Shown here one piece after another: positions 32,193-41,249 of a DNA stretch of 64,000 bases. Position 1 is the first letter of the stretch. Each line of letters begins with the position of its first letter. Made by a program: the position numbers and the translations under genes. The DNA lies in assembly GCA_002311665.1 (NCBI GenBank), contig DBYX01000005.1, positions 10,764 to 74,763 of the forward strand, given 5' to 3'. The notes under the pieces were generated by a model. It was not told the origin of the DNA and did not search any database. It was given only the letters and a program-made list of their open reading frames with translations. Source of the stretch: Lachnoclostridium sp. UBA1175. Its GTDB lineage: Bacteria; Bacillota; Clostridia; Lachnospirales; Lachnospiraceae.

Positions 32193-35100
32193 ATGGAAGC
32201 GAAAGTACAAAAACGCGTTGCAAAACTGTACGGCGTGCTGGTATTGCTTGCCGTCCTCGTGGTTGCATTCAGCGGATTTGCGTCCGCGCAACCGGGAGCG
32301 AAAACGCCCGGAACAGGAGTTGCTCCGGTTAATCTTGATGTGACGCTCAAGAGAGACCAGACTTATAACTGGAATGTCGGATACAGTGGGGGGACACTCA
32401 CAATCAATTTTGAAGATTCAACATATCTTCCGACGATGCAGGGTAAAGACAGCTTAATTTCGACCGAAAAACAAAACAACGGTCATCGGTATGTATTGAC
32501 CGTAGGGAGGAATAGTTCCTATAGCAGTCGAAGTGGAAGTATTGGATTTACGAAGTATTTCGAGGGGAGAACACACACATACACGGTGAAGGTCGTTCAG
32601 GCGGCAGCGCCGACACCGACGCCAACCGATACGCCGACGAACACGCCGACGAACACGCCTATTCCGAAGAAATATTGCAATGTGCATTTTGATGTCGGCG
32701 AGGGCTACGGTCAGTCGCAGCTTAGCAACAGAAGTTATGAGCAGGGAACTACATTCGGCAGTCTGCCGGCTGCTCCCGGTGTGCCCGAGAACAAGTATTT
32801 TATCGGCTGGTACAGTGGCAGTACGCAATACACAGGCAGCTCCAGGGTGCCGTATCAGGATTCGCTCACGCTGACGGCGAAATACGATTACAAGAAGTAT
32901 ACGGTCGAGTTCAATGCCAACGGAGGTTCCGGAACAACCTCCGGGATGAGCTGTGTCTGCGGCACTCAGTACACCCTGACAAAAAGCGGATACAGCTGGG
33001 CAGGACATATCTTCAACGGATGGAACACGGCCGCTAACGGCAGCGGAACCTCGTATTCCGATCAGGCTGCATTCAAAAACCTGACAACGACCAACGGCGG
33101 CAAGGTAACACTGTTTGCACAGTGGAAGACGCTGTATTGCGATGTACATTTTGATGTCGGCGAGGGCAGCGGTCAGTCGCAACTCGGCAACAGATCATAT
33201 GCACAAGGGACCACTTTCGGCAGCCTCCCGATTGCCCCCGGCGTGCCCGCATACAAGCATTTTACCGGCTGGTATAACAGCAGCGGAACTCAATACACTG
33301 CGACTTCTCAGGTGCCGTACCAGTCGTCGTTGACTTTGACGGCCAGATACGCGTACAACACATACAATGTTGCATTCAACGCGAACGGAGGTTCCGGCAA
33401 TATGTCCGGAATGAGCTGTACCTGCGGGTCGACTTACACTCTGAACGCGAACGGATACAGCCGTAGGGGTTACGTTTTCAAAGGCTGGAATACGGCTGCC
33501 AACGGAACCGGCACGTCTTACACGGACAAGCAGAAGGTCTCCAATATGACCGCAACGGACGGCGGAACAGTCACTTTGTATGCACAGTGGGAGCCGCTGT
33601 ACTGCAAGGTACATTTTGATGTCGGTGAGGGCAACGGACAGTGGAATCTCAGCGATAAGACACTTCAGCAGGGTGTTGCATTCTCAAGCAATCTGCCCAC
33701 GGGTCCCGGGGCACCTGCGTACAAGCATTTCGTCGGCTGGTTCAACGGCGGAACCGGATATACCGAAAATTCTTCCGTTCCGTATGAGTCGACATTCACT
33801 CTGACGGCGAAATACGAATACAACACATATACGATTAAATTTGACGCGAACGGCGGCACCGGCTCGACCGCGGGCATGAACTGCGCCTGCGGCAGCGAGT
33901 ACATGCTGAACGCGAACGGATTTACAAGACAGGGCTATGCTTTCGCCGGCTGGAACACCAATGCGTCCGGCAGAGGAACCTCGTACTCCGACAAGGAACG
34001 CGTTAAGAATCTGACCGCAACCAACAACGGTACCGTGACACTGTATGCACAGTGGAAGGTTTCGGATTGTGTCGTCAAATTCGATGTCAACGGCGGAAAC
34101 GGTCAGGAGTACTTCGGTAATAAGACGCTCAAGTCGGGAACAACTTTCGGTGATAACCTGAAAGAGCCCGGCGCTCCGCAGTACAAGCATTTTGCGGGAT
34201 GGTATACGGACCGAGTCGGCGGAATCCGTTACACGGCGGCATCGACGGTTCCCGCGATCAGCTCGCTTACGCTGTATGCGCGCTGGGAGTACAATACATA
34301 TACCATCGTGTTTGTCGGCAATAAGAACACGTCCGGCACGATGCGCGGAATGACGTGCTCCATGGAGTCAAGCTATCATCTCGAGAACAACTGCTTCGTG
34401 AGACTGGGATATAAGTTTACCGGATGGAATACGAAGGAGGACGGCAGCGGCACATCGTATGAAAACGGCGCGCTTGTCAGCAATCTCGTGTATAAGAACA
34501 ACGGAACGATTACGCTGTATGCACAGTGGGATCCGTTGTACTGCAAGATTACGTTTGATGTCAACGGCGGTAACGGACAGCAGTTTATGACCGCCAGAAC
34601 GATACAGCAGGGCTACGCGATCGGCAAGCTTCCTGCTTCGCCCGGTGCACCTATGTATCAGCACTTTGTCGGCTGGTATGACAAAAAGACCGGTGGAAAT
34701 CTGTACTCGGATGTTTCCAAGGCACCTTACAACAGCAAGTTAACACTGTATGCACGGTGGGAGTACGATCGTTACACGATCATCTTCGTCGGAAACAAGG
34801 AGACCGGTGGTTCAATGACTCCGATGATCTGTAACCGCGGAAGTTCGTACCAGCTGAGCGGCAACGGATTCCGCAAGGATGGGTATACATTTACCGGCTG
34901 GAATACGAAGGCGGACGGAACCGGCACGAGTTACGCTAACGCGAGCTATGTCAGCAATCTGGTGGCCAAGAACAACGGCACGATCACGCTGTATGCGCAG
35001 TGGAAACGTGCTTACTGCACGATCTCGTTCGATGTTAACGGCGGTCAGGGACAGAGCCAGTTGGGTAGCAGGACAGCTTACCAGGGAGAATCTCTTAAGG

Positions 35101-38100
35101 ATGTTCTTCCGAAGAGCGCTCCCGGAGCCCCGATCTACAAGCATTTTGACGGCTGGTATTCAGGGAAAACTGACGGTATCAAGTACACGGAAGATTCCAA
35201 GGCACCTCATCAGGAGAGGTTTACTTTGTATGCCCATTGGGCAGACAATAAGTACACGATCGTATACGAAGGAAACGGTTGTGACAACGGTATGATGAAG
35301 AATACCGATGCCAAGTGTAACCAAAACATCCAGCTGACGGCAAATGCCTATATCAAGACGGACTACACATTTACTGGGTGGAACACAAAGCCGGATGGAA
35401 GCGGCATCCGTTATGATGACAAGGCGACGGTTCTCAATCTTGGCGGAAGTTACAAGAATAATGAGATTATTCACCTCTATGCGCAGTGGAAAATCATAGA
35501 GTACCAAATTACTTTTGATGCAAACGGAGGTTACGGTCAGTCGGAACTCGGGAAGGTGAGAATCACTATTCACCGCGGAGACAACTATCCGAAACTTCCT
35601 TCCGGGACTACCAACGGATTCGGCTATGAGTTTGTCGGTTGGTTTACGGAGAAAGTAGGCGGAAAGCAGATTAAGGAAGGAATGAAGTTTGAGGGCAAGG
35701 AGAATCAAGTCCTTTATGCGCACTACGACAAACTGATCTATATCGTTAGTTTTGACAGTCGTGGGGCGTACGAAAAGCAATTCGTGGAGGGAAAGAAACT
35801 AGAAGTAAAATACGGTGAAGAGTATGGAGAACTTCCGGTTTTACAGGACCGAAGCGACGGAATGCGCTTTGGTGGATGGGAGACAGACAAGGGAGAAAAG
35901 GTCTCCGCATCAACACCGGTATTCATTGCGGCGGATCATACTTTGTATGCGCGTTGGCTCCCCCCGACATATGTGATCCATTTTGACGGCAACGGAGCTG
36001 TTAAGGGATTTACAGAAGATATTGAAGTCAGTTACACCGACGAAATAACTATTCCGGAGTGCGGTTATGACGATGGGGTTTATTTCCTCGCCTGGACAAC
36101 CAATCCCGATGGTTCGGGAGAGATATATCACCCGGGAGACAAGATTCCTCCGTTGTTAACCAACACTCGTGTAAAGTCTGTTACTCTGTATGCAATGTGG
36201 GAAGAGTTTTTGTATTCTGTCACCTACCATGACGGATTCACATTGGAGGAGATTTACAGGGCTTCTCAATATGAGGTTTGCCACGGTTATATGCCGAAAG
36301 ACGGTCCGGAAATGGAAGGACTGAAATTTGTCGGATGGAGTGAGCAATGCGGCACGCCGCCTGTTCAGGGGGCGTACGGAGATCCGATGGCCCCGAAGAG
36401 TAGTTTTGACCTGGTGCTTAAGAAGGGCGAGGCTAAGGTCGTTGAGAAGAACTTAGATGTGTATGCGGTATATGAACCGATTACAAAACCCGGATACGTT
36501 GAAGTCATCTATGCATTGAGAGGCGGAAAAACAAAGGGACCTAAGGTAGAGTATCAGTATGTCGGCAATAAGGCTCCGTATGAGATAAAGGTTAATAAGA
36601 TTGCTCCTACGAGAGACCGCTATGATTTCAAGGGATGGACTTGGGATTCGTGGTCAACCAATTATTATGAACCGGAGACCGTACTTTCGGTGATGGAGCC
36701 CGGATCTTGCGTGGTTCTGTATGCGAGATGGGATGAGCTCTACGCTACGCTTGTGATTGACGAGAACTGGGAAGCAGGTAATGTTGACTCTTATTTGATG
36801 GCCGAGTATGAATTCAGACAGCTCAAAAATCCCAAGAAAGATCGTCCATATTATACGTTCAAGGGATGGGAAGACGAGTATGGTGTCATATATCCTGCGG
36901 GCTTCCTGTACTATGTACCGGCGCAGGGAATGACTCTGAAAGCTAAATGGGAGCCGAAAAAATATGAAGTTTTCTATTACGATCAGTTCTCAAATCAACT
37001 GCTTGAAACGGAGACATTGGACGCCACAAAGAAACTAAATGAGGACGATTACCCGATTGTGGGTATGGTATTGTCGGGCTATATCTTAAAGAATGATTCA
37101 CAATACAGACTTTTCTCACCCGGAACCAGCTTCTATGAAGTTTTGAAGTATATGGAGTTGGACAAGTATGAGTTTAAGGCGTATTATGCGGAAGATCAGG
37201 ATTTGCTACGAGCCGGTAAGATCGTTGTCTACTATAACCTCAACGGCGGCAAAGGCGGACCGACCAGTGTGTCATATGGCGACTGGGCAACTCAAAAGGT
37301 TGTGACAAGTACGGAAGAGCCGACCCGAGATGGCTGTAGATTCCTGGGTTGGGGGCGCGCCCCTGACAATAAATACTATGTTAAGGCGGGCGAAGAGATA
37401 GATTGCCCGCAGCCGGATTCGGATTTGAACGGTATGATTCTTTACGCCGCTTGGGAAACAACGGTCACTCTTACCCTCAGGATCAATGATGGTAAAAACG
37501 AAACCATGGAAATGAGGTATGTATACAGCGACTACTATCCGAATGATAAGATAAAACTCAACAAGCTTCATCTGTTTGAAAGAAAAGGATATATTTTCCA
37601 TGGTTGGGGTGAAAACAGAAGCCAAGTTCGCTATGGTAAGAAGGATGAGTTTATAATGCCCAGCCAAAGTTGTACATTGTATGCCATCTGGTCACCCGAC
37701 ACAGTCACATGCACTTTCTATGGTTTCTCCGATAAGGCGATTGAGAAAGAAACCTTGAGAAATTATGGATTTGTGATGCCTGATGACCTGTTCTCAGCAA
37801 CCGGATTTAAGCTTCTGGGATGGTCTACATCACCCGGATCAAGTCATGTTGATTATAAGGTAGGAGACACGATAACTGTAACGAAGGATCTGCTGTTCTT
37901 TGCTGTCTATGAAGCTGATGTGGATGCGAGTAAATTCACGGTAGTGTATGTTGACAACGGCGGAGAAGGCGGTCCCGGAGTTCAGGAGTATACGCCGGGA
38001 ACAACCGCTTGGATTTTACTGAAACAGCCGAAGAGAGACGGTTATAAGTTCCTTGGTTGGAGTTATTATAATCAGTACGATTTTGGGCCTTACGAAATCC

Positions 38101-39002
38101 ACTACCCGGCGGGACAGACAGAGAGGCTTCCGGTGACGTCCGGATTGATTACATTGTTCGCAGTTTGGGAAGATACCAGTGCGAACGAGCTGAAGGATGC
38201 GATACGCAAAGAGTTCCCTGGTGCAGATATCAAAGATGAAATGTTTGAGAAGGAATACCTGTCGGATTCCTGGGTACGTTTGACTGATAGTGCCTATATG
38301 GTCATCAGAACGGAGGATAAGTCGCATTCGAAGCTTTATAAGGACTTTAAGAGTACTATCCTGATAATGCAGTATAAAGGCGGAAAATGGTTCTTCCACG
38401 CATACAACACGAAGGAATTGCTTTGGGAGAAGATTCGATATACGACCTTTGTTTGTTGGGATAATTCCACATCTGCATTTCTTGACACTTGTGCAACCGT
38501 TTTAAATGCTGAAGTCGAATTAACGATTGATGTTCTCGGTATCTACTTCACGGCAGGTAAAATTGCAGGATGGGTGATTAAAGGCGCTCATTTCTATTCT
38601 GCATGCTACAAGGCATGGCGTCAAACTCAAAGAGACTATCCGGAGATGATTGACCTGATGCGGGCATGTTTGGACGATAATGATTATTATGAATCTGAGA
38701 TTAAGAAACAGCTTAACGAAACGGCAGACTCTTTAATCATCGGGAAAACACTGGCAATATTAAGTAAGAAAACCAATATTCCGGAAAATACGTTGAATAT
38801 TATTATGAGTATTTTCAAGACAGCAGAGTCAATTATTAAGGATACTTACGCTGATTACGAAGCTGCTTTAAAGAGACTTGATCCTTACGGCCATTACGAC
38901 ATCGCGTTGGCGGAATTCCAGCAGAGAGTTTACGATCAGGGATTCAGCCTGAAACTTGTCGAAGAAATTCCGGATGTCGTAAGAAAGATTTACGGCCATT
39001 GA
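32193..39002 (+). CDS. Giant secreted InlB-B-type repeat protein
   Basis: A 2269-residue protein. The signal peptide ends near 'SGFASA'. Next comes a BACON-like beta domain (about 45-140, ending 'RSGSIGF...TYTVKVVQAA'), a Pro/Thr linker, then a long array of Listeria-Bacteroides (Flg_new/InlB-B) units marked by 'GW' and 'LYAQW'. Two unit types alternate; the pair repeats about every 465 bases from 32670 to 35490, then units become divergent. The last ~260 residues are different, mostly helical, with a hydrophobic segment 'IYFTAGKIAGWVIKGAHFY', and match nothing I know. No LPXTG, S-layer or C-terminal membrane anchor is seen, so it is released or held by the unknown end domain. The 3' half is visibly more AT-rich than its surroundings. 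Adhesion or carbohydrate binding is the likely role. Confidence 0.85.
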   Translation: MEAKVQKRVAKLYGVLVLLAVLVVAFSGFASAQPGAKTPGTGVAPVNLDVTLKRDQTYNWNVGYSGGTLTINFEDSTYLPTMQGKDSLISTEKQNNGHRYVLTVGRNSSYSSRSGSIGFTKYFEGRTHTYTVKVVQAAAPTPTPTDTPTNTPTNTPIPKKYCNVHFDVGEGYGQSQLSNRSYEQGTTFGSLPAAPGVPENKYFIGWYSGSTQYTGSSRVPYQDSLTLTAKYDYKKYTVEFNANGGSGTTSGMSCVCGTQYTLTKSGYSWAGHIFNGWNTAANGSGTSYSDQAAFKNLTTTNGGKVTLFAQWKTLYCDVHFDVGEGSGQSQLGNRSYAQGTTFGSLPIAPGVPAYKHFTGWYNSSGTQYTATSQVPYQSSLTLTARYAYNTYNVAFNANGGSGNMSGMSCTCGSTYTLNANGYSRRGYVFKGWNTAANGTGTSYTDKQKVSNMTATDGGTVTLYAQWEPLYCKVHFDVGEGNGQWNLSDKTLQQGVAFSSNLPTGPGAPAYKHFVGWFNGGTGYTENSSVPYESTFTLTAKYEYNTYTIKFDANGGTGSTAGMNCACGSEYMLNANGFTRQGYAFAGWNTNASGRGTSYSDKERVKNLTATNNGTVTLYAQWKVSDCVVKFDVNGGNGQEYFGNKTLKSGTTFGDNLKEPGAPQYKHFAGWYTDRVGGIRYTAASTVPAISSLTLYARWEYNTYTIVFVGNKNTSGTMRGMTCSMESSYHLENNCFVRLGYKFTGWNTKEDGSGTSYENGALVSNLVYKNNGTITLYAQWDPLYCKITFDVNGGNGQQFMTARTIQQGYAIGKLPASPGAPMYQHFVGWYDKKTGGNLYSDVSKAPYNSKLTLYARWEYDRYTIIFVGNKETGGSMTPMICNRGSSYQLSGNGFRKDGYTFTGWNTKADGTGTSYANASYVSNLVAKNNGTITLYAQWKRAYCTISFDVNGGQGQSQLGSRTAYQGESLKDVLPKSAPGAPIYKHFDGWYSGKTDGIKYTEDSKAPHQERFTLYAHWADNKYTIVYEGNGCDNGMMKNTDAKCNQNIQLTANAYIKTDYTFTGWNTKPDGSGIRYDDKATVLNLGGSYKNNEIIHLYAQWKIIEYQITFDANGGYGQSELGKVRITIHRGDNYPKLPSGTTNGFGYEFVGWFTEKVGGKQIKEGMKFEGKENQVLYAHYDKLIYIVSFDSRGAYEKQFVEGKKLEVKYGEEYGELPVLQDRSDGMRFGGWETDKGEKVSASTPVFIAADHTLYARWLPPTYVIHFDGNGAVKGFTEDIEVSYTDEITIPECGYDDGVYFLAWTTNPDGSGEIYHPGDKIPPLLTNTRVKSVTLYAMWEEFLYSVTYHDGFTLEEIYRASQYEVCHGYMPKDGPEMEGLKFVGWSEQCGTPPVQGAYGDPMAPKSSFDLVLKKGEAKVVEKNLDVYAVYEPITKPGYVEVIYALRGGKTKGPKVEYQYVGNKAPYEIKVNKIAPTRDRYDFKGWTWDSWSTNYYEPETVLSVMEPGSCVVLYARWDELYATLVIDENWEAGNVDSYLMAEYEFRQLKNPKKDRPYYTFKGWEDEYGVIYPAGFLYYVPAQGMTLKAKWEPKKYEVFYYDQFSNQLLETETLDATKKLNEDDYPIVGMVLSGYILKNDSQYRLFSPGTSFYEVLKYMELDKYEFKAYYAEDQDLLRAGKIVVYYNLNGGKGGPTSVSYGDWATQKVVTSTEEPTRDGCRFLGWGRAPDNKYYVKAGEEIDCPQPDSDLNGMILYAAWETTVTLTLRINDGKNETMEMRYVYSDYYPNDKIKLNKLHLFERKGYIFHGWGENRSQVRYGKKDEFIMPSQSCTLYAIWSPDTVTCTFYGFSDKAIEKETLRNYGFVMPDDLFSATGFKLLGWSTSPGSSHVDYKVGDTITVTKDLLFFAVYEADVDASKFTVVYVDNGGEGGPGVQEYTPGTTAWILLKQPKRDGYKFLGWSYYNQYDFGPYEIHYPAGQTERLPVTSGLITLFAVWEDTSANELKDAIRKEFPGADIKDEMFEKEYLSDSWVRLTDSAYMVIRTEDKSHSKLYKDFKSTILIMQYKGGKWFFHAYNTKELLWEKIRYTTFVCWDNSTSAFLDTCATVLNAEVELTIDVLGIYFTAGKIAGWVIKGAHFYSACYKAWRQTQRDYPEMIDLMRACLDDNDYYESEIKKQLNETADSLIIGKTLAILSKKTNIPENTLNIIMSIFKTAESIIKDTYADYEAALKRLDPYGHYDIALAEFQQRVYDQGFSLKLVEEIPDVVRKIYGH
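32670..35490 (+). repeat. Six tandem ~465-base coding repeats
   Basis: Successive units begin near 32680, 33133, 33598, 34065, 34535 and 35010 with the codons for 'FDVGEG' or 'FDVNGG'. Each carries two 'GW' subrepeats. Similarity is highest in the first three and falls toward the 3' side, as expected if new copies arise near the 5' end. Confidence 0.85.
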
Positions 39003-39085
39003 TAACGAATGTCATCCAAATACGTACGTAGTGAAGTTCCATCCCGTGTCTGCGGAAATACGAAAGTATACAAAGGAGTTTCGAG

Positions 39086-40261
39086 TTGAAAAGGCAATAT
39101 AAGTTTTTGGTGATGCTGATCCTGGCAATCGGTGTACTCGGCATGCTTCCCGCTTGCGGCAAGGATGCCAAGAAGAACGAGAGTAATCCCGACACGGTCA
39201 CGGTTTCGCCCACTGCGGAACCGACGATCACCTCGGAACCGACGCCGACTGCGGAGCCGTCTCCCACTTCGGAGCCTACTCCGACGATTTCGGTGGACGA
39301 TCTGTCAACCGAGGAGATCGAACTGTCCAAACTTCCGATCAAGTTGACCGTTCCGAAAGCGGCGGTAAGGAAGGAGACGGAGGATTCGTTCTACGCTGAG
39401 ACGGATGAGTATCTGTTGTATGCGTTCGGATCCGACACATACAATGACGGTATCATCCTGGATGAGATCGACATTGCTTCAATGCTCAGCAACGAGGACA
39501 AAAGAATTGAACTGCCGAATATTCTGCGGCTTAAGAAAGCAGTGCCCACAGAGGAGTCGGAGGTGAAACTTTACTCCAACGTAAATGGTGCCGGAGCGGT
39601 CTTCTGCCTGCTGTCCGAGGTGGAGTTGGATAATACGGAAGGCAAGAAGGTGAGCGGAAGCGGAGCCCTTATGGTTTACGGTGCACAGGAGGTCGGCATC
39701 TATGTGATCGTCGGTGTCCTGAAGGACACAGCCGCGGCATCGGACCGTGCCGAGTCGATACAGAGCATGCTGCAGGATTGCGTGCGCAGTGTTCAGCAGA
39801 CCGGCAAGCTGAGGGCCGACTGCTATATCTGGGACGAGACAATGCCGGACGGGACTAGTGTTGTCGCAGTCTTTAAGAACGGCGTGATCAGTGAGGTCGA
39901 AGAGGTTGAAGACGGGTTCAGGCTTTACTTTAATGAGGACAAAACCGGATTCTATCTGATCCAGCACTGGAACAAATATTCCGGGATCTCAACCGGCGAT
40001 GAGTATCTTGAAGACCTGAAACGCAAGATCGGTGAGGACAATGTTTCCTACTCCAAGATCAGCGGTGCAAGGGGAATGATGCTTTACCGTCGTATGAAGG
40101 TCATCAGCACGGAGGGTGATGCCAAGTATGTGGACGACGTGCTCGTTCACCTGGGCGAGGACGGCAGCTTATGGCTGGTCGATGTCTGCGGAACGTCGAA
40201 GGACGTGAGTGATCAGGCGGAAAATCTTGTTACGCTTCTTTGGTCGCTTCACAAGAGATAA
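39086..40261 (+). CDS. Secreted lipoprotein with Thr/Pro/Glu linker
   Basis: A 391-residue lipoprotein starting at TTG 39086 (AAGGAG about six bases upstream). The signal peptide ends in lipobox LPAC (Cys25). A ~45-residue linker of repeated TxEPTPT units follows, then a ~320-residue mixed domain with strands such as 'EVGIYVIVGVLKDTAAASDR' and 'ADCYIWDETMPDGTSVVAVF', duplicated in outline. I do not recognise the family. It follows the giant repeat protein by 83 bases on the same strand without an evident terminator, so the two surface proteins are probably co-expressed. A terminator follows it. Confidence 0.78.
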   Translation: MKRQYKFLVMLILAIGVLGMLPACGKDAKKNESNPDTVTVSPTAEPTITSEPTPTAEPSPTSEPTPTISVDDLSTEEIELSKLPIKLTVPKAAVRKETEDSFYAETDEYLLYAFGSDTYNDGIILDEIDIASMLSNEDKRIELPNILRLKKAVPTEESEVKLYSNVNGAGAVFCLLSEVELDNTEGKKVSGSGALMVYGAQEVGIYVIVGVLKDTAAASDRAESIQSMLQDCVRSVQQTGKLRADCYIWDETMPDGTSVVAVFKNGVISEVEEVEDGFRLYFNEDKTGFYLIQHWNKYSGISTGDEYLEDLKRKIGEDNVSYSKISGARGMMLYRRMKVISTEGDAKYVDDVLVHLGEDGSLWLVDVCGTSKDVSDQAENLVTLLWSLHKR

Positions 40262-40323
40262 TGCTTCTGCGGCTTTGCACAACAGAGTTGCGGTTATGGC
40301 AAGAATAACGTAATTGTAAAAGA

Positions 40324-40358
40324 AATACCGTCGGCTGGTAACGGCCGGCGGTATTTTT
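40324..40358 (+). terminator. Terminator of the surface-protein pair
   Basis: AATACCGTCGGC (40324-40335) and GCCGGCGGTATT (40344-40355) pair over 12 bases and are followed by TTT; A residues upstream make it usable on both strands, so it may also serve tadA. Confidence 0.85.
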
Positions 40359-40422
40359 GTGTTGTTCGATGTGTATTTTCAGCGTTCGCTGTGTTTCACT
40401 GTGTTTGGTATATGCGGCCGCG

Positions 40423-40902
40423 TCATTTTCCGCGCTCGCGGGCTCGCATGTCGCGGAAGAATTCGCTGAGCAGGGCGCTGCACTCGTCCGCGAGGACGCC
40501 GTCCGTGATCTCAACCTGGTGGTTGAACTCCTTCATCTGGAGGAGGTTGAGGATGGACCCGGCGCAGCCGGCCTTGGGGTTGGGGGCACCGACGACGACG
40601 CGGTCGATGCGCGCCTGGACGAGAGCGCCGGAGCACATCTGGCAGGGCTCGAGCGTGACGTACATCGTGCAGCCCTCGAGGCGCCAGTCGCCGAGCTTGC
40701 GGCAGGCCTGGCGGATCGCGATGATCTCGGCGTGCGCGAGCGTGGAGTGCGACGTGAGGCGGCGGTTGAAGCCGCGCCCGATGACCCGGCCGTCACAGAC
40801 GATGACACAGCCGATCGGGACCTCGCCGAGAGCCATTGCGCGCTTGGCCTGGTGGATCGCTTTGCGCATGAAAAAAGAATCGTCGGGCAGAGAAACCGGC
40901 AT
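40423..40902 (-). CDS. tadA: tRNA adenosine deaminase TadA
   Basis: A 159-residue zinc deaminase that makes inosine at the wobble position of tRNA-Arg(ACG). The zinc/catalytic motifs are 'TLAHAEIIAI' (His and catalytic Glu) and 'LEPCQMCSGALV' (two Cys); 'VPIGCVIV' and 'NPKAGCAGSILNLL' are also typical. ATG 40902 is set by AAGGAG upstream on the minus strand; the frame continues to 40968 without a site. An ATTTTCCG element overlaps the last codons. Confidence 0.94.
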   Translation of the reverse strand: MPVSLPDDSFFMRKAIHQAKRAMALGEVPIGCVIVCDGRVIGRGFNRRLTSHSTLAHAEIIAIRQACRKLGDWRLEGCTMYVTLEPCQMCSGALVQARIDRVVVGAPNPKAGCAGSILNLLQMKEFNHQVEITDGVLADECSALLSEFFRDMRARERGK

Positions 40903-41058
40903 AGTAACAAGCTCCTTTCCGGACGTTGCGCGGGGCGTCGCGTCCGCAGATCGTGTCTGACGGCACAAGTGTCAAGCACTATTTTCCTCAAGTATACCAT
41001 TCAAAGGCAAAAATGTATAGAAATATTGCAAAAAACGCGAATAATTGAAAATTTGACA

Positions 41059-41087
41059 TTGAAAACGGCGTGGAAAGAGTGTAAAAT
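41059..41087 (+). promoter_or_regulatory. Promoter upstream of the c-di-GMP/galactokinase cluster
   Basis: TTGAAA (41059-41064), 17 bases, TAAAAT (41082-41087). The 160-base leader that follows has an inverted repeat GTGTCG (41109-41114) and CGACAC (41138-41143), a possible operator or stem. The remainder of the 347-base divergent gap (40903-41249) shows nothing else I can name. Confidence 0.55.
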
Positions 41088-41249
41088 GCCAATATAAACC
41101 GCGAAAAAGTGTCGTGTTCGTCGAAAACTCGCGTTCCCGACACATACGATGCGGATATTTGGGAAAATGCGGCCGCATCGGGCGGCCGGTTACGGAAACA
41201 GGTGCGCAGGTAGGCAACCGCGGGATGGGCTGCGAAGCCGGAGGAGAAC

